DNA of 64,000 bases, from NCBI RefSeq assembly GCF_015624485.1, contig NZ_CP061378.1, positions 6,969,501 through 7,033,500 of the forward strand. Direction: 5' to 3'. This stretch comes from Bradyrhizobium genosp. L. Lineage in GTDB: Bacteria; Pseudomonadota; Alphaproteobacteria; Rhizobiales; Xanthobacteraceae. Shown here one piece after another: positions 1 through 9,001 of this stretch; within the stretch, counting starts at the first letter, position 1, and each line of letters opens with the position of its first letter. The notes below the pieces were generated by a model, which saw only the letters and a list, made by a program, of their open reading frames with translations, was not told where the DNA came from and made no database searches. The translations under genes and the position numbers were made by a program.

Positions 1-340
1 CATTGCTGCCCGGCTCGACATTGACCGGATAGGCGCGAGCCCGAAAGCGACGGGGGTCGCAATAGGACTGGCCGGTACGGATATCGAACTCCCAGCCGTG
101 CCACGGACAGCGCAGGATCTCTCCGAGCTTGGTGTATTCGATCTCGCCGGGGTCCGACGACGAGGCAAGCCCGATCAGCGGACCCTCGCACAAGGCCGCG
201 CCCTGATGCGGGCAGCGATTCAGCAGACCGAAAAACTCGCCCTTGACGTTGAAGACCGCGATCGGCCGGCCGTCGATCTCGAGGAACTTTCGCGACCCCG
301 GCGGCAATTCATCCACCGGGGCGATCACATGCCTCGCCAT
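1..340 (-). CDS. Rieske [2Fe-2S] protein (3' end outside window)
   Basis: The reverse strand reads from ATG at 340 to the window edge without a stop, giving 113 visible residues. It carries the two Rieske cluster-binding boxes: CPHQG near residue 46 and CPWHGWEF near residue 83, each with the Cys-x-His / Cys-x-x-His ligands of a [2Fe-2S] centre. There is no catalytic iron domain in the visible part, so it is either a small Rieske ferredoxin or the N-terminus of a ring-hydroxylating oxygenase. Its ATG shares one base with the TGA stop of the amidohydrolase upstream, so the three genes at 1-2522 form one translationally coupled operon, probably catabolic. The substrate cannot be read from the sequence. 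Confidence 0.85.
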   Translation of the reverse strand, partial: MARHVIAPVDELPPGSRKFLEIDGRPIAVFNVKGEFFGLLNRCPHQGAALCEGPLIGLASSSDPGEIEYTKLGEILRCPWHGWEFDIRTGQSYCDPRRFRARAYPVNVEPGSN

Positions 341-1449
341 CAAGAAACGCCGTACAGCTGCTTCGCATTGCCGAGATAGAACGCCTGCCTGTTGGCATCG
401 CTGACGCCGGCCGGCAGCACGCGCGACGGCTCGTCGTAATCCCAATGCGGATAGTCGGTGGCGAACAGCAGCTTGTCCCAGCCGATCCATTCGATCAACT
501 GAAACAGATGATCGCGGCTCTCCGGGTCTTCCATCGGCTGCGTCGTCCACCAGATGTGGTCGCGGATATATTCCGACGGCTTGCGCTTGAGATGCGGCAC
601 CTCGGCATGCAACCGTGAAAATACCTTGTCGAGCCGCCAGGCCAGCGACGGCGCCCAGCCGAAGCCGGCCTCGACCATCACCATCTTCAGCTTCGGAAAG
701 CGCGCGAACACGCCTTCGAGCACCAGGCTCGCGAGCGCCGTTTGCTGGCACTGCGAATGCCCAACCATCTCCTCGATGTAATAGCTCGGCCAGCCCGACG
801 CGGTGATCGGGTTGCCGCCGAAGCCGAAAGCGTGCACGCCGATCGGAAGGCCCGCTTCCTGTGCGGCCTCGTAGATCGGCCAATAGCGGCGCTGGCCGAG
901 CGGCTCGACATTGCGGCTGAGCAGCAGCACCTGGACGAAATTCTTGTCCCCTGCACGCTTGCGAATCTCGGCGGCAGCCGAGACGCCGTCTTCATTGGCG
1001 ACGACGACCGAGCCCTTCAGCCGGGAATCCTTGCTGGTCCATTTCTCGATCTGCCAGTCGTTGATCGCGGCGCAGATCGCGGCGGCCAGATCCTGGTTGC
1101 GCAGGCCCTGCCCGGTGGCGAGCGGATTGAGGACGCCAAGCGCGACGTTGTTCGGATCGAGATGCTGCTGCTGCATGAAGGACAGCGACGAGCCCTGCGG
1201 CCCGCCTTCCGGCGGATAGGCATCGCGCCGCGAGGCATTGGGCTGCGCCTTCGGATAGGGTGGGCCTTCCATCATGCCCTGATAGGCGTGGACGCCGAAG
1301 GTCTCGAGATGGCTGTGCCAGCGCTTTGCGAGGAAGGGATAGAGCTCATCCTTGGTCGCCCGCGCCGGATGGATGTCGCAATCCGCAATCGCGGTCTTGA
1401 TGCTGCTCGATGCGGCGACCTCGGGACGTTCACGAAGCTGGATGTTCAT
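340..1449 (-). CDS. Amidohydrolase family 2 protein (TIM barrel), paralogue A
   Basis: 369 residues, metal-dependent amidohydrolase/decarboxylase of the ACMSD-like amidohydrolase_2 family. Visible metal-site elements are DCDIH near residue 25, a GVHAFG histidine in the middle and the late ATDYPHWDYD aspartate motif. It is clearly paralogous to the next gene upstream (1446-2522): same length class, same D-x-H start and same TDYPHW end. The start ATG overlaps the stop of that gene (ATGA), and its own stop overlaps the Rieske start. Members of this family hydrolyse or decarboxylate ring-cleavage products; with a Rieske partner an aromatic or cyclic substrate is plausible but inferred. Confidence 0.85.
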   Translation of the reverse strand: MNIQLRERPEVAASSSIKTAIADCDIHPARATKDELYPFLAKRWHSHLETFGVHAYQGMMEGPPYPKAQPNASRRDAYPPEGGPQGSSLSFMQQQHLDPNNVALGVLNPLATGQGLRNQDLAAAICAAINDWQIEKWTSKDSRLKGSVVVANEDGVSAAAEIRKRAGDKNFVQVLLLSRNVEPLGQRRYWPIYEAAQEAGLPIGVHAFGFGGNPITASGWPSYYIEEMVGHSQCQQTALASLVLEGVFARFPKLKMVMVEAGFGWAPSLAWRLDKVFSRLHAEVPHLKRKPSEYIRDHIWWTTQPMEDPESRDHLFQLIEWIGWDKLLFATDYPHWDYDEPSRVLPAGVSDANRQAFYLGNAKQLYGVS

Positions 1450-2522
1450 GGCGCCGTCTCCTTCACTCTCAGACGCATGTAAGTCGCATGCGGATTGTCG
1501 ATCATGATCTTGCGGACCAGATCAGGCGACAGACCTTCCGGCAGCACCGCGTCGCCGTCGAACTGCCAATGCGGGTAGTCGGTCGAGAATAGGATCAATT
1601 CGTCCGACTGCATATGGTCGAACAACCGGTTCAGCGTGTCCGGTTCCGGCGGTGCGTCGACCGGTTGCAGCGAGAAGCGGATGTTGCTGCGCACAATCTC
1701 CAACGGGGCGCGGTCGACCCACGGCGTTTCCATGCGGATACCGCGCCAGAACTTGTGCAGCCGCCACAGGAACGGCGGCAGCCAGGTGAAACCCGACTCC
1801 AGCATCACCATTTTCAGCTTCGGATGGCGCGCGAACACGCCCTCGACGATCAGGCTGGTGAGCTGGGTCTGGAACGCCTGCGCCTGCGCGACATAGTCCT
1901 CGATGTGGTAGGAACCCCAACCGACCGAAGACGGCGGATTGTGATAGGCGCTGCCGGCATGGATGCCGATCGGCAGGCCGAGCCGCTCGGCCGCCGCATA
2001 GATCGGCCAATAGTGCCGCTTGCCGAGCGGCATGTCGCCCATCACCAGCATCAGCACCTGCACGAAGCGCCTGTCCTGCGCGCAGCGCTCGATCTCGGCG
2101 ACCGCCTTCTCGATGCTCTGCACCGGGATCACGATCGAGCCGCGCAAGCGGTCGTCCTTGTCGAGCCACTCCTTGGCCAGCCAGTCGTTCAGCGCACGGC
2201 AGAAGGCGTTGGCCATGTCCTCGGAAAACACCATCTGCACGCCGTAGAGCGGATTGCAGATGCCATACGCCGTGCCGAATGGATCGAGCGCCTGGCGCTG
2301 CAGGTCGGCAAGGTTTGCGCCCGGCTTGCCCTGTGCGGGGCGCCAGTCGGGCCGCGACGCGATCGGCGAGTTGGCCGGATAGGACTGCGAGATCAAATCC
2401 GTCATGCCGCGCGTCGTGACCTGGTCGCGCCAGTAGTCGTTCATATAGGGCAGCAGGCTGGTGAGGTGAGGCACCGCGGGATGCAGATCGCAATCCACAC
2501 CGCCGGCAATCGGCGACATCAT
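1446..2522 (-). CDS. Amidohydrolase family 2 protein (TIM barrel), paralogue B
   Basis: 358 residues from the chosen ATG at 2522, which has GGAGG seven bases upstream; an upstream in-frame ATG at 2588 lacks a comparable ribosome site and would add an uncharacteristic basic leader. Family motifs: VDCDLHP near the N-terminus, GIHAG in the middle and STDYPHWQFD near the C-terminus, matching the metal-binding scheme of amidohydrolase_2 enzymes. It is the first gene of the three-gene operon running towards position 1 and a paralogue of its neighbour. Two similar hydrolases in one operon suggest successive steps, or a heteromeric enzyme, in one pathway. Confidence 0.85.
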   Translation of the reverse strand: MMSPIAGGVDCDLHPAVPHLTSLLPYMNDYWRDQVTTRGMTDLISQSYPANSPIASRPDWRPAQGKPGANLADLQRQALDPFGTAYGICNPLYGVQMVFSEDMANAFCRALNDWLAKEWLDKDDRLRGSIVIPVQSIEKAVAEIERCAQDRRFVQVLMLVMGDMPLGKRHYWPIYAAAERLGLPIGIHAGSAYHNPPSSVGWGSYHIEDYVAQAQAFQTQLTSLIVEGVFARHPKLKMVMLESGFTWLPPFLWRLHKFWRGIRMETPWVDRAPLEIVRSNIRFSLQPVDAPPEPDTLNRLFDHMQSDELILFSTDYPHWQFDGDAVLPEGLSPDLVRKIMIDNPHATYMRLRVKETAP

Positions 2523-2696
2523 GACGTTTCCTCCGCGGGACGGCGCTTCGTCGAGGCACTCCCCGCGTCGCTTGGCTCTTTCGCACATTCAAGCAGGCCC
2601 GCCGCCGGCTCGCAACTCGGCAGGGGTCGCTGTGCTGTGCTAGGAAGGCAGAACGCCCCACGGGAAATTCATGGCAAACAACAAGAAAGGCCGCCG

Positions 2697-3179
2697 ATGA
2701 ACGCGCTCACCTCCATTGCCGGACAGGTCGCGGCGAAACTGATCGCAAACAAGCAAACCATTGCGGTCGCGGAATCCTCCACCGGCGGATTGATCTCGGC
2801 CTCGCTGCTCGCGGTGCCCGGAGCCTCGGCCTATTTCCTCGGCGGCGGTGTGATCTACACCCGCGACGCGCGGCGCGCGCTGATGGATATTCCGGATGAC
2901 GCAATGAGGGGAATCCGCTCGGCGTCGGAGCCCTATGCGCAACTGCTGGCGCGCCAGATCCGCGAACGCCTCTCGACCGACTGGGGGTTGTCGGAGACCG
3001 GCGCAACAGGACCGACCGGCAATCGCTACGGCGACGCCGCCGGTCACAGCTGCATGGCGGTGGCCGGCCCGCGAGCCGCGGTGATCACCCTCGAGACCGG
3101 CAGTGGTGATCGGGCCGCGAACATGCAGGCGTTTGCCGCGGCGGCGCTGGAACTGCTGCTGAAGAATTTGTCGCGGTAG
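2697..3179 (+). CDS. CinA C-terminal domain protein (nicotinamide-nucleotide amidohydrolase family)
   Basis: 160 residues beginning at ATG 2697 with an AAGAAAGG ribosome site. It corresponds to the C-terminal domain of CinA (PncC type), which deamidates nicotinamide mononucleotide in the pyridine nucleotide salvage cycle. The typical early motif AESSTGGLISA and the later GATGPTGNRYGD (family: TGIAGPxG) are present. The N-terminal molybdopterin-binding-like domain of full CinA is absent, as in stand-alone PncC proteins. The family usually reads GxAGPxG where this one has GATGPTG, so the exact activity is less certain. It is a single gene; a hairpin follows its stop. Confidence 0.8.
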   Translation: MNALTSIAGQVAAKLIANKQTIAVAESSTGGLISASLLAVPGASAYFLGGGVIYTRDARRALMDIPDDAMRGIRSASEPYAQLLARQIRERLSTDWGLSETGATGPTGNRYGDAAGHSCMAVAGPRAAVITLETGSGDRAANMQAFAAAALELLLKNLSR

Positions 3180-3188
3180 TTAAGCCGC

Positions 3189-3216
3189 CGTCGTCCCGGC
3201 TAAGGTCGGGACGACG
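3189..3216. terminator. Hairpin between convergent genes
   Basis: A 10-bp perfect stem, CGTCGTCCCG / CGGGACGACG, with an 8-base loop lies between the convergent stops at 3179 and 3236. There is no T-run on either side, so it may act as a bidirectional barrier rather than a canonical terminator. The arm sequence matches the ends of the longer repeats at 15834-15951 and 16093-16211, so it is probably a short member of that repeat family. Confidence 0.5.
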
Positions 3217-3235
3217 CGGTGAGAGGCCGAAGCCC

Positions 3236-4546
3236 TCACCTCTCGCGGAAAGAGCGCATGAACTGGTCGTGCAGCGGCTTCATCAGATAGGACATCATGG
3301 TGCGGTCGCCGGTCTGGACGAAGGCTTCCACCGGCATGCCCGGGATGATCTTGACCTCGCTGCCGAGCCGCGCAACCTCTTCCGGCGGCATCGAGACGCG
3401 GATGGTGTAGTAGGACTGCCCGGTGCGCTGGTCCTGGGTGGTGTCGGCGGACACACGGGTGACGACGCCGTTCAGCTCGGGCGTGGTGCGCTGGTTGAAG
3501 GCGGACAGCCGCAATAGCGTCTTCTGGCCGATCTGCAGCTTGTCGATGTCCTGCGGATTGACCTTGGCTTCGACCGACAGCGCGTCGGCTTTCGGCACGA
3601 TCATCATGATGGCGTCGCCGGCGGTGATGACGCCGCCGACCGTGTGCACGGTCGATTGCAGCACCACGCCGTCCTGCGGCGCGCGGATATCGATGCGGCG
3701 GAGCTGGTCTTCCGCGGAGACCTTGCGCTCGACGAATTCGCCGATCTTGTCGTTGGCCTCGCGCAGATCCTTGGAGACGTCGGCAAGCATGTCCTTGTCG
3801 ACCTGGATGATCTGCAGCTCGGTCTCGGTGATCTTGCCCTTGGCCTGGGCGCGCTGGGCGATGTATTGCGCGCGCTCGCCGGCGAGCCGCGCAGCGTCAC
3901 GCTCCAGCGTGGTCAACCGGGTGAGCTGCACCAGATGCTGCTCATAGAGCTGCTTGACGCCGACCAGCTCCTGCTGCACCAGCGCGATCTCCTTGTCCTT
4001 GGAGGCCTCCTGTGCCTCGAGCCCGGAGATCTCCTCCTTGAGCTGGACGATGCGCTCGCGCAGCTGCGCCTTCTGGCCGGTACGGCCGTTGACGCGAACC
4101 TCGAACAGCTTGCTTTCACTCGCCATGATGTCGCGGACGTCAGGGTCGTTGGCCTGTTCGGTCAAAGCCTTCGGGAACGCGATCTTGTCGAGGCCCTGCT
4201 GCTCGGCCTCCAGCCGCGCCGAGCGCGCATAGAGACCGTTCAGGGTCTTGACCACGATGGCAAGGCTCGCCTTGACGACCGTCTCGTCGAGACGCACCAC
4301 GACGTCGCCAGCCTTCACGAAGTCGCCGTCACGCGCCAGGATCTCGCCGACCACGCCACCGGTCGGATGCTGCACCTTCTTGACGTTGGAATCGACCACC
4401 ACCGAGCCCGGCGCGATCAGCGCGCCCGAGAGCGGCACCGTGGAGGCCCAGCCCCCGACGCCGCCGCCCAGCACCAGCACCACGGCGAGGCCGACAACGA
4501 GATGTTTGCGGATCGAGCGATGTGCGTCGCGCGGCTTGTCGGTCAT
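3236..4546 (-). CDS. HlyD-family type I secretion periplasmic adaptor
   Basis: 436 residues: a short cytoplasmic N-terminus, one membrane segment at about residues 14-35 (LVVGLAVVLVLGGG), then a biotinyl-lipoyl-like half (VVVDSNVKKVQHPTGG), a long coiled coil through the middle and the second lipoyl half with DIRAPQDGVV, ending in the conserved PGMPVEAFV region. This is the membrane fusion protein that links the ABC ATPase to a TolC-type outer-membrane channel for secretion of RTX-type substrates. The ATG overlaps the stop of the ATPase gene by four bases. No TolC gene lies in the window. The RTX/VCBS adhesin at 19911-25748 is a candidate substrate. Confidence 0.9.
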   Translation of the reverse strand: MTDKPRDAHRSIRKHLVVGLAVVLVLGGGVGGWASTVPLSGALIAPGSVVVDSNVKKVQHPTGGVVGEILARDGDFVKAGDVVVRLDETVVKASLAIVVKTLNGLYARSARLEAEQQGLDKIAFPKALTEQANDPDVRDIMASESKLFEVRVNGRTGQKAQLRERIVQLKEEISGLEAQEASKDKEIALVQQELVGVKQLYEQHLVQLTRLTTLERDAARLAGERAQYIAQRAQAKGKITETELQIIQVDKDMLADVSKDLREANDKIGEFVERKVSAEDQLRRIDIRAPQDGVVLQSTVHTVGGVITAGDAIMMIVPKADALSVEAKVNPQDIDKLQIGQKTLLRLSAFNQRTTPELNGVVTRVSADTTQDQRTGQSYYTIRVSMPPEEVARLGSEVKIIPGMPVEAFVQTGDRTMMSYLMKPLHDQFMRSFRER

Positions 4547-6294
4547 GACTTGGCTGCTCCCGCATCGGCGACGATCTTGATCGGCGGTGGCGACGGCGGC
4601 GCGACGCGCTGCAGCACCTGCGACAGCACGGCCTCCTTCGGGCCGAAGGTCTGCATGCGGCCGTCCTTCACCACCAGCAGCTGGTCGACACCCTCGATGC
4701 CGATCGGCCGGTGCGCGACCACGATGACGACCGCGCCGCGCTCGCGGGCGCCGCGCACCGCGCGGGTCAGCGCCTCGTCGCCCTCGCTGTCGAGATTGGA
4801 GTTCGGCTCGTCCAGCACGATCAGGAACGGATTGCCGTAGAGCGCCCGCGCCAGCGCCACGCGCTGCGCCTGGCCGGCGGAGAGTGCGGTGCCCTGCTCA
4901 CCCACCTGGGTGTCGTAGCCCTCGCGCATCTTGATGATCATCTCGTGCACGCCGGCTTCCTTGGCGGCGGCGATGATGCCGTCGGATTTGGCCTCGGGAT
5001 CGAAGCGGCAGATGTTTTGCGCGACCGAGCCGGCAAACAGCTCGACATCCTGCGGCAGGTAACCGATATGGCGGCCGATCACGTCCGGCGCCCACTGATC
5101 GAGTGCGGCGCCGTCGAGCCGCACCTTGCCGCGCGCTGGGGTCCAGACGCCGACCAGCGCCCGGATCAGCGATGACTTTCCGGAGCCGCTCGGGCCGATC
5201 ACGCCAACGCCGGAGCCGGCCTCGACCGCAAAGGTGACGTCCTGCACGATGACGCGCTGATCGCCGGGCGCCACCATGGCGATGCCTTCGACCGACAGTT
5301 TCTTGATCGGCGCCTGCAAAAGGGTCTGCTCGGCCCGTGCAGGAATCTGCTGCAGCAGGCGATTCAGCCGCGCCCAGCTCTGCCGCGCGGCGACAAAGCC
5401 CTTCCAATGCGCGATCGCGAGATCGACCGGCGCCAGCGCCCGGGCGCTCAGGATCGAACCGGCGATGATGATGCCGCCGGTGGCCTCCTGGTTGATCACG
5501 AGATAGGCGCCGGTCGCGAGCACCGCCGACTGCAGCATCATGCGCAGCACCTTGGCGACGGCGCCGAGCCCGCCGGTGACGTCGCTGGCGCGCTGGTTGC
5601 CGGCGAGATATTCCTCGTTCGCAGCATTCCAGCGCTTGTTCATCCGCCCCGCCATGCCCATCGCCACCAGCACCTCGGCGTTGCGCCGGCTGGAGGCAGC
5701 GAGATCGTTGCGCCGCGCCGCCAGCGACATCGCCTCCTTGGCCGGCGAGCGCGACATGTATTCGGTGACCAGGGTCAGCGTCACCAGGATGACGGCGCCG
5801 ATCAGCGCGGTGACGCCGAGCAGCCAATGGAACGCGAAGCAGATCGCCATGTAGAACGGCAGCCAGGGCAGGTCGAAGAACGCGCTCGGGCCCTGGCTTC
5901 CGAGGAACGAGCGGACGTTGTCGAGGTCGCGCAGCGGCTGCAAGCCCTCGCTGCGGTTGCCGGCCAGCAGCGGCAGCCGCACCACGGTGTCGAACACCCG
6001 CGCATTGAGGGCTTCGTCGAGCGAGGTTCCGATCCGGCCCAGGATGCGTCCACGCAGCAAATCGAGCACACCCTGCGCCATGTAAAGGCCGGCGGCGATC
6101 ACCGCGAGACCGACCAGGGTCGGAATGCTGCGGCTTGGCAGCACCCGGTCATAGACCTGCAGCATGAACATCGAACCTGTCAGGTACAGCAGGTTGACCA
6201 TGCAACTGATGAGACCGACGCCGATGAAGGCACTGCGGCATGCGCGCAACGCGTCACTCAGTTCGGAACGCCGGACGGCGGGTGCGGCTGCCAT
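4543..6294 (-). CDS. Type I secretion ABC transporter, permease/ATPase (PrtD-like)
   Basis: 583 residues from ATG 6294; the upstream in-frame ATG at 6363 would add 23 residues without membrane or domain features. An N-terminal membrane domain (from about residue 20, several hydrophobic segments to about 300) is followed by a nucleotide-binding domain with Walker A GPSGSGKSS, a signature motif seen as LSAGQAQRVALARAL, and Walker B IVLDEPNSNLD. There is no C39 peptidase domain, as in PrtD/AprD exporters for non-cleaved RTX proteins. It is translationally coupled to the HlyD gene. Function: energises export of proteins with C-terminal secretion signals. Confidence 0.9.
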   Translation of the reverse strand: MAAAPAVRRSELSDALRACRSAFIGVGLISCMVNLLYLTGSMFMLQVYDRVLPSRSIPTLVGLAVIAAGLYMAQGVLDLLRGRILGRIGTSLDEALNARVFDTVVRLPLLAGNRSEGLQPLRDLDNVRSFLGSQGPSAFFDLPWLPFYMAICFAFHWLLGVTALIGAVILVTLTLVTEYMSRSPAKEAMSLAARRNDLAASSRRNAEVLVAMGMAGRMNKRWNAANEEYLAGNQRASDVTGGLGAVAKVLRMMLQSAVLATGAYLVINQEATGGIIIAGSILSARALAPVDLAIAHWKGFVAARQSWARLNRLLQQIPARAEQTLLQAPIKKLSVEGIAMVAPGDQRVIVQDVTFAVEAGSGVGVIGPSGSGKSSLIRALVGVWTPARGKVRLDGAALDQWAPDVIGRHIGYLPQDVELFAGSVAQNICRFDPEAKSDGIIAAAKEAGVHEMIIKMREGYDTQVGEQGTALSAGQAQRVALARALYGNPFLIVLDEPNSNLDSEGDEALTRAVRGARERGAVVIVVAHRPIGIEGVDQLLVVKDGRMQTFGPKEAVLSQVLQRVAPPSPPPIKIVADAGAAKS

Positions 6295-6513
6295 GAAATT
6301 CGATCTCTGCAAAAGGGCTAGGTGATGCCCAAGGTTGTACCGGGGTTTGTGACCACCGTCCATTTAAGTCGCGTTAACCGGAAGATGGTTCGCGTCCTCC
6401 TTTCGAGATGGCACAAAGAGTTGACGGAATAATAATGGCCCCTTTGCCGCCAAAGCGGGCCGCGAAGCGGGCTTGTTCGCGAAAAACCCGCGCAGGGCGG
6501 ACCTGCAACGCGA

Positions 6514-6543
6514 CGAAGCCCCCCGGAATCATGCGGGGTTTCG
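6514..6543. terminator. Hairpin downstream of the peptide-transporter operon
   Basis: A 9-bp stem (CGAAGCCCC / GGGGTTTCG, one G-T pair) with a 12-base loop lies about 70 bases beyond the stop of the oppD-like gene (6615) on the minus strand and upstream of the secretion ATPase gene. No clear T-run follows. It is the best terminator candidate for the long operon; the rest of 6295-6614 shows nothing else I can support. Confidence 0.35.
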
Positions 6544-6614
6544 AGCGTTGTTCCATTTGCTGGCGGCCTAAGCACGCCACGATGCAGCTGGAACCGACGA
6601 CGGATCGTGCCGGG

Positions 6615-7592
6615 CTAGGTGGTGGCCACCATTGGCTCCACCAGGACACAGCGGGCCTGGTGACCGGGGCCGACCTCGACATTGGGCGGCAGAGCCTCCT
6701 TGCAGCGCGGCTGGGCAAGGCCGCAGCGCGGCGCAAACGAGCAGGCGGCGGGCGCCTGGTCGAGCGAAGGCGGCGTGCCCGGAATGGTTTCCAGCCGCTG
6801 GCCGCGCTTGGCACCGTGAATGGTCGAGGCCAGCAAGCCCCTGGCGTAGGGATGGGCCGGACTGCGCACGATCTGGCGCAAGGCGCCCTGCTCCACGATC
6901 TGGCCGGCATACATCACCGCGACCCGGTCGCAGATCTCGATGGCGACGCCGATGTCGTGGGTCACGAAGATCACGGACATGCCGAATTCGCGCTGCAGCT
7001 CGCGCAGCAGCAGCAGGATCTGGATCTGCACAGTGGCGTCCAGCGCCGTGGTCGGCTCGTCCGCGAGCAGGATCTTCGGCTTGCAGGCCAGCGCCAACGC
7101 AATCATCGCGCGCTGGCGCATGCCGCCGGACATCTCGTGCGGATGGGACTCCAGCCTGCGCTTGGCGGAGGGGATCCGCACCACTTCGAGCATCTCGAGC
7201 GCGCGCGCCATCGCGTCCCGCTCGCTCTTGCCCTCGTGGCGCATCACCGTCTCGGCGATCTGCCGGCCGATGGTGTAGACCGGATCGAGCGCCAGCGCCG
7301 GTTCCTGGAAGATCATCGAGACGGTCTGGCCGCGGAACGCGGACAGCGCCTCGTCGTCCATCGCCAGCACGTCCCGGCCCAGCACCTTCACCTGGCCCGA
7401 GATCTGCGTCCGCTTCTTCGGCAACAGCCGCATCAACGCCCGCAGTGTCACGCTCTTGCCGGAGCCGGACTCGCCGAGCAACCCCAGCACCTCGCCCTCG
7501 CCGAGCGACAGGCTGAGATCGTTCACGGCATGGACCGTGCGGTCGCCGGTGAAGCGGATGTTGAGATTGTTGATCTCGACGAGGTCGGTCAT
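6615..7592 (-). CDS. Peptide/nickel-type ABC transporter ATP-binding protein (OppD-like)
   Basis: 325 residues. Walker A is GESGSGKSV, the signature motif MSGGMRQRAMIALAL, and Walker B ILLADEPTTALD. The C-terminus contains the cysteine-rich oligopeptide extension (ACSFAPRCGLAQPRC) that in the OppD/DppD family holds an iron-sulfur cluster or is at least conserved. It powers import together with the OppF-like subunit. It is the last gene of the operon and its ATG overlaps the amidase stop by four bases, so transporter and amidase synthesis are coupled. Confidence 0.9.
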   Translation of the reverse strand: MTDLVEINNLNIRFTGDRTVHAVNDLSLSLGEGEVLGLLGESGSGKSVTLRALMRLLPKKRTQISGQVKVLGRDVLAMDDEALSAFRGQTVSMIFQEPALALDPVYTIGRQIAETVMRHEGKSERDAMARALEMLEVVRIPSAKRRLESHPHEMSGGMRQRAMIALALACKPKILLADEPTTALDATVQIQILLLLRELQREFGMSVIFVTHDIGVAIEICDRVAVMYAGQIVEQGALRQIVRSPAHPYARGLLASTIHGAKRGQRLETIPGTPPSLDQAPAACSFAPRCGLAQPRCKEALPPNVEVGPGHQARCVLVEPMVATT

Positions 7593-9001
7593 GCGAGCTT
7601 GGGCACGTGTGCGTGGAAGTCGGTCGCGCGCTGGAACGCAGCGCCGATCCGCAACAGCGTGGCCTCCTCGAACGAGCGGCCGATCAGCTGCATGCCGACC
7701 GGCAGGCCTGCCTTGGTGAAGCCCGACGGGATCGAGAGCGACGGCAGGCCGAGATAGTTGACCGGGCGGGTGAACCGGGTCAGCCGCTGGATCACCGCCT
7801 CCGCACCGGGGCCGTTGCCGACGTCGCTTTCGGCGATCGTCGGTGCCGGCACTGGCGCCGACGGCGCGATCACGGCATCGACGCCGCTCACCGCCGCATT
7901 GTGGGCGGCGAGCGCCGGGCCACGCCAGCGCATCGCCTCGAGATAGGTCACCGCCGGGATCGCGAGGCCATTCTGCAATCGCATCAGGACCTGTGCGCCG
8001 TAATCCTGCGGCCGCTCGATCATCCAGCGCTTGTGGAATGCAGCCGACTCGACCGCGAGGATCAATTGCGAGGCGCCGCTGAGCTGACGCTGGTCGGGCA
8101 ATTCGACCCTGACGATCTCCGCGCCCTCCTGCTTCAGGGTGGCAACGGTCTCATCGAGGATGCGTGCCACCTCGGGATCGAGATCGTCGACATAGAACGT
8201 CGTGGGGACGCCGATCCTGAGCCCTTTCAGCGACTGTTTGGTCGCGGCCACATAATCCGGCACCGGCAGGTGCGACGCCGTCGGATCCTCCGGGTCGGCG
8301 CCGGCCATCAGGCCGAGCAGCAGCGCGCAATCTTCCGCCGTCTGCGCCAACGGGCCGACGGTATCGAGCGATTGCGACAGCGGCATCGCGCCGGCGCGGC
8401 TGACGCGGCCGACCGTGGTCTTCAATCCGGTGACGCCGCAGAAATGCGCGGGCATGCGCACCGAGCCGCCGGTATCGGAACCGAGCGCGGCGAACGTCAG
8501 TCGCGCGGCGACCGCCGAGCCCGAGCCCGACGACGAGCCGCCGGTGATGTGCTCGGTGTTCCAGGGATTGCGCACTGCGCCGTAATGCACGTTGTGGCCG
8601 GTCGGCCCGAACGCGAATTCGACCATCTGCAGCGAGCCGAGCCGGACCTGCCCGGCATCCTTCAACCGCTGCAGCGCGGTTGCGGTCGTCTTCGGCACGA
8701 AATCGCGGCGGATCAGCGAGCCGCAGGTCACGACCTTGCCGGCGTCGTAATACATGTCCTTGTGCGCCAGCGGCACGCCGTGCAGCGCGCCGCTTCCGTT
8801 GCCCCTGGCAAGCGCGGCATCGGCCTCAGTCGCGGCGGCCAGGGCCTGCTCGGATTCGACCGCCATATAGGCGTTGAGCCGCGGCTGCCACTCGGCGATC
8901 CGATGCAGCACGGCGCGCGTCACCTCGTGCGAGGAGATCTTCTTCTCGGCAATCGCCCTGGCGACCGCGGTCAGCGTCATCAATGCAGGCTCGGTGCTCA
9001 T
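7589..9001 (-). CDS. Amidase (amidase signature family), AtzE-like partner of the upstream small protein
   Basis: 470 residues. The Ser-cisSer-Lys triad is visible: Lys81 in AHKDMYY, cis-Ser157 in GGSSSGSGSA, and the nucleophile Ser180 in GSDTGGSVR. Amidase-signature enzymes hydrolyse amides to acid plus ammonia. The gene lies inside an ABC importer operon between the AtzG-like gene and oppD, overlapping both neighbours by four bases. In AtzE and similar enzymes the amidase works as a complex with a small AtzG subunit; the arrangement here fits that. There is no signal peptide, so it acts on imported substrate in the cytoplasm. The substrate is unknown; a ureide, biuret-like or peptide amide is inference. 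Confidence 0.88.
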   Translation of the reverse strand: MSTEPALMTLTAVARAIAEKKISSHEVTRAVLHRIAEWQPRLNAYMAVESEQALAAATEADAALARGNGSGALHGVPLAHKDMYYDAGKVVTCGSLIRRDFVPKTTATALQRLKDAGQVRLGSLQMVEFAFGPTGHNVHYGAVRNPWNTEHITGGSSSGSGSAVAARLTFAALGSDTGGSVRMPAHFCGVTGLKTTVGRVSRAGAMPLSQSLDTVGPLAQTAEDCALLLGLMAGADPEDPTASHLPVPDYVAATKQSLKGLRIGVPTTFYVDDLDPEVARILDETVATLKQEGAEIVRVELPDQRQLSGASQLILAVESAAFHKRWMIERPQDYGAQVLMRLQNGLAIPAVTYLEAMRWRGPALAAHNAAVSGVDAVIAPSAPVPAPTIAESDVGNGPGAEAVIQRLTRFTRPVNYLGLPSLSIPSGFTKAGLPVGMQLIGRSFEEATLLRIGAAFQRATDFHAHVPKLA

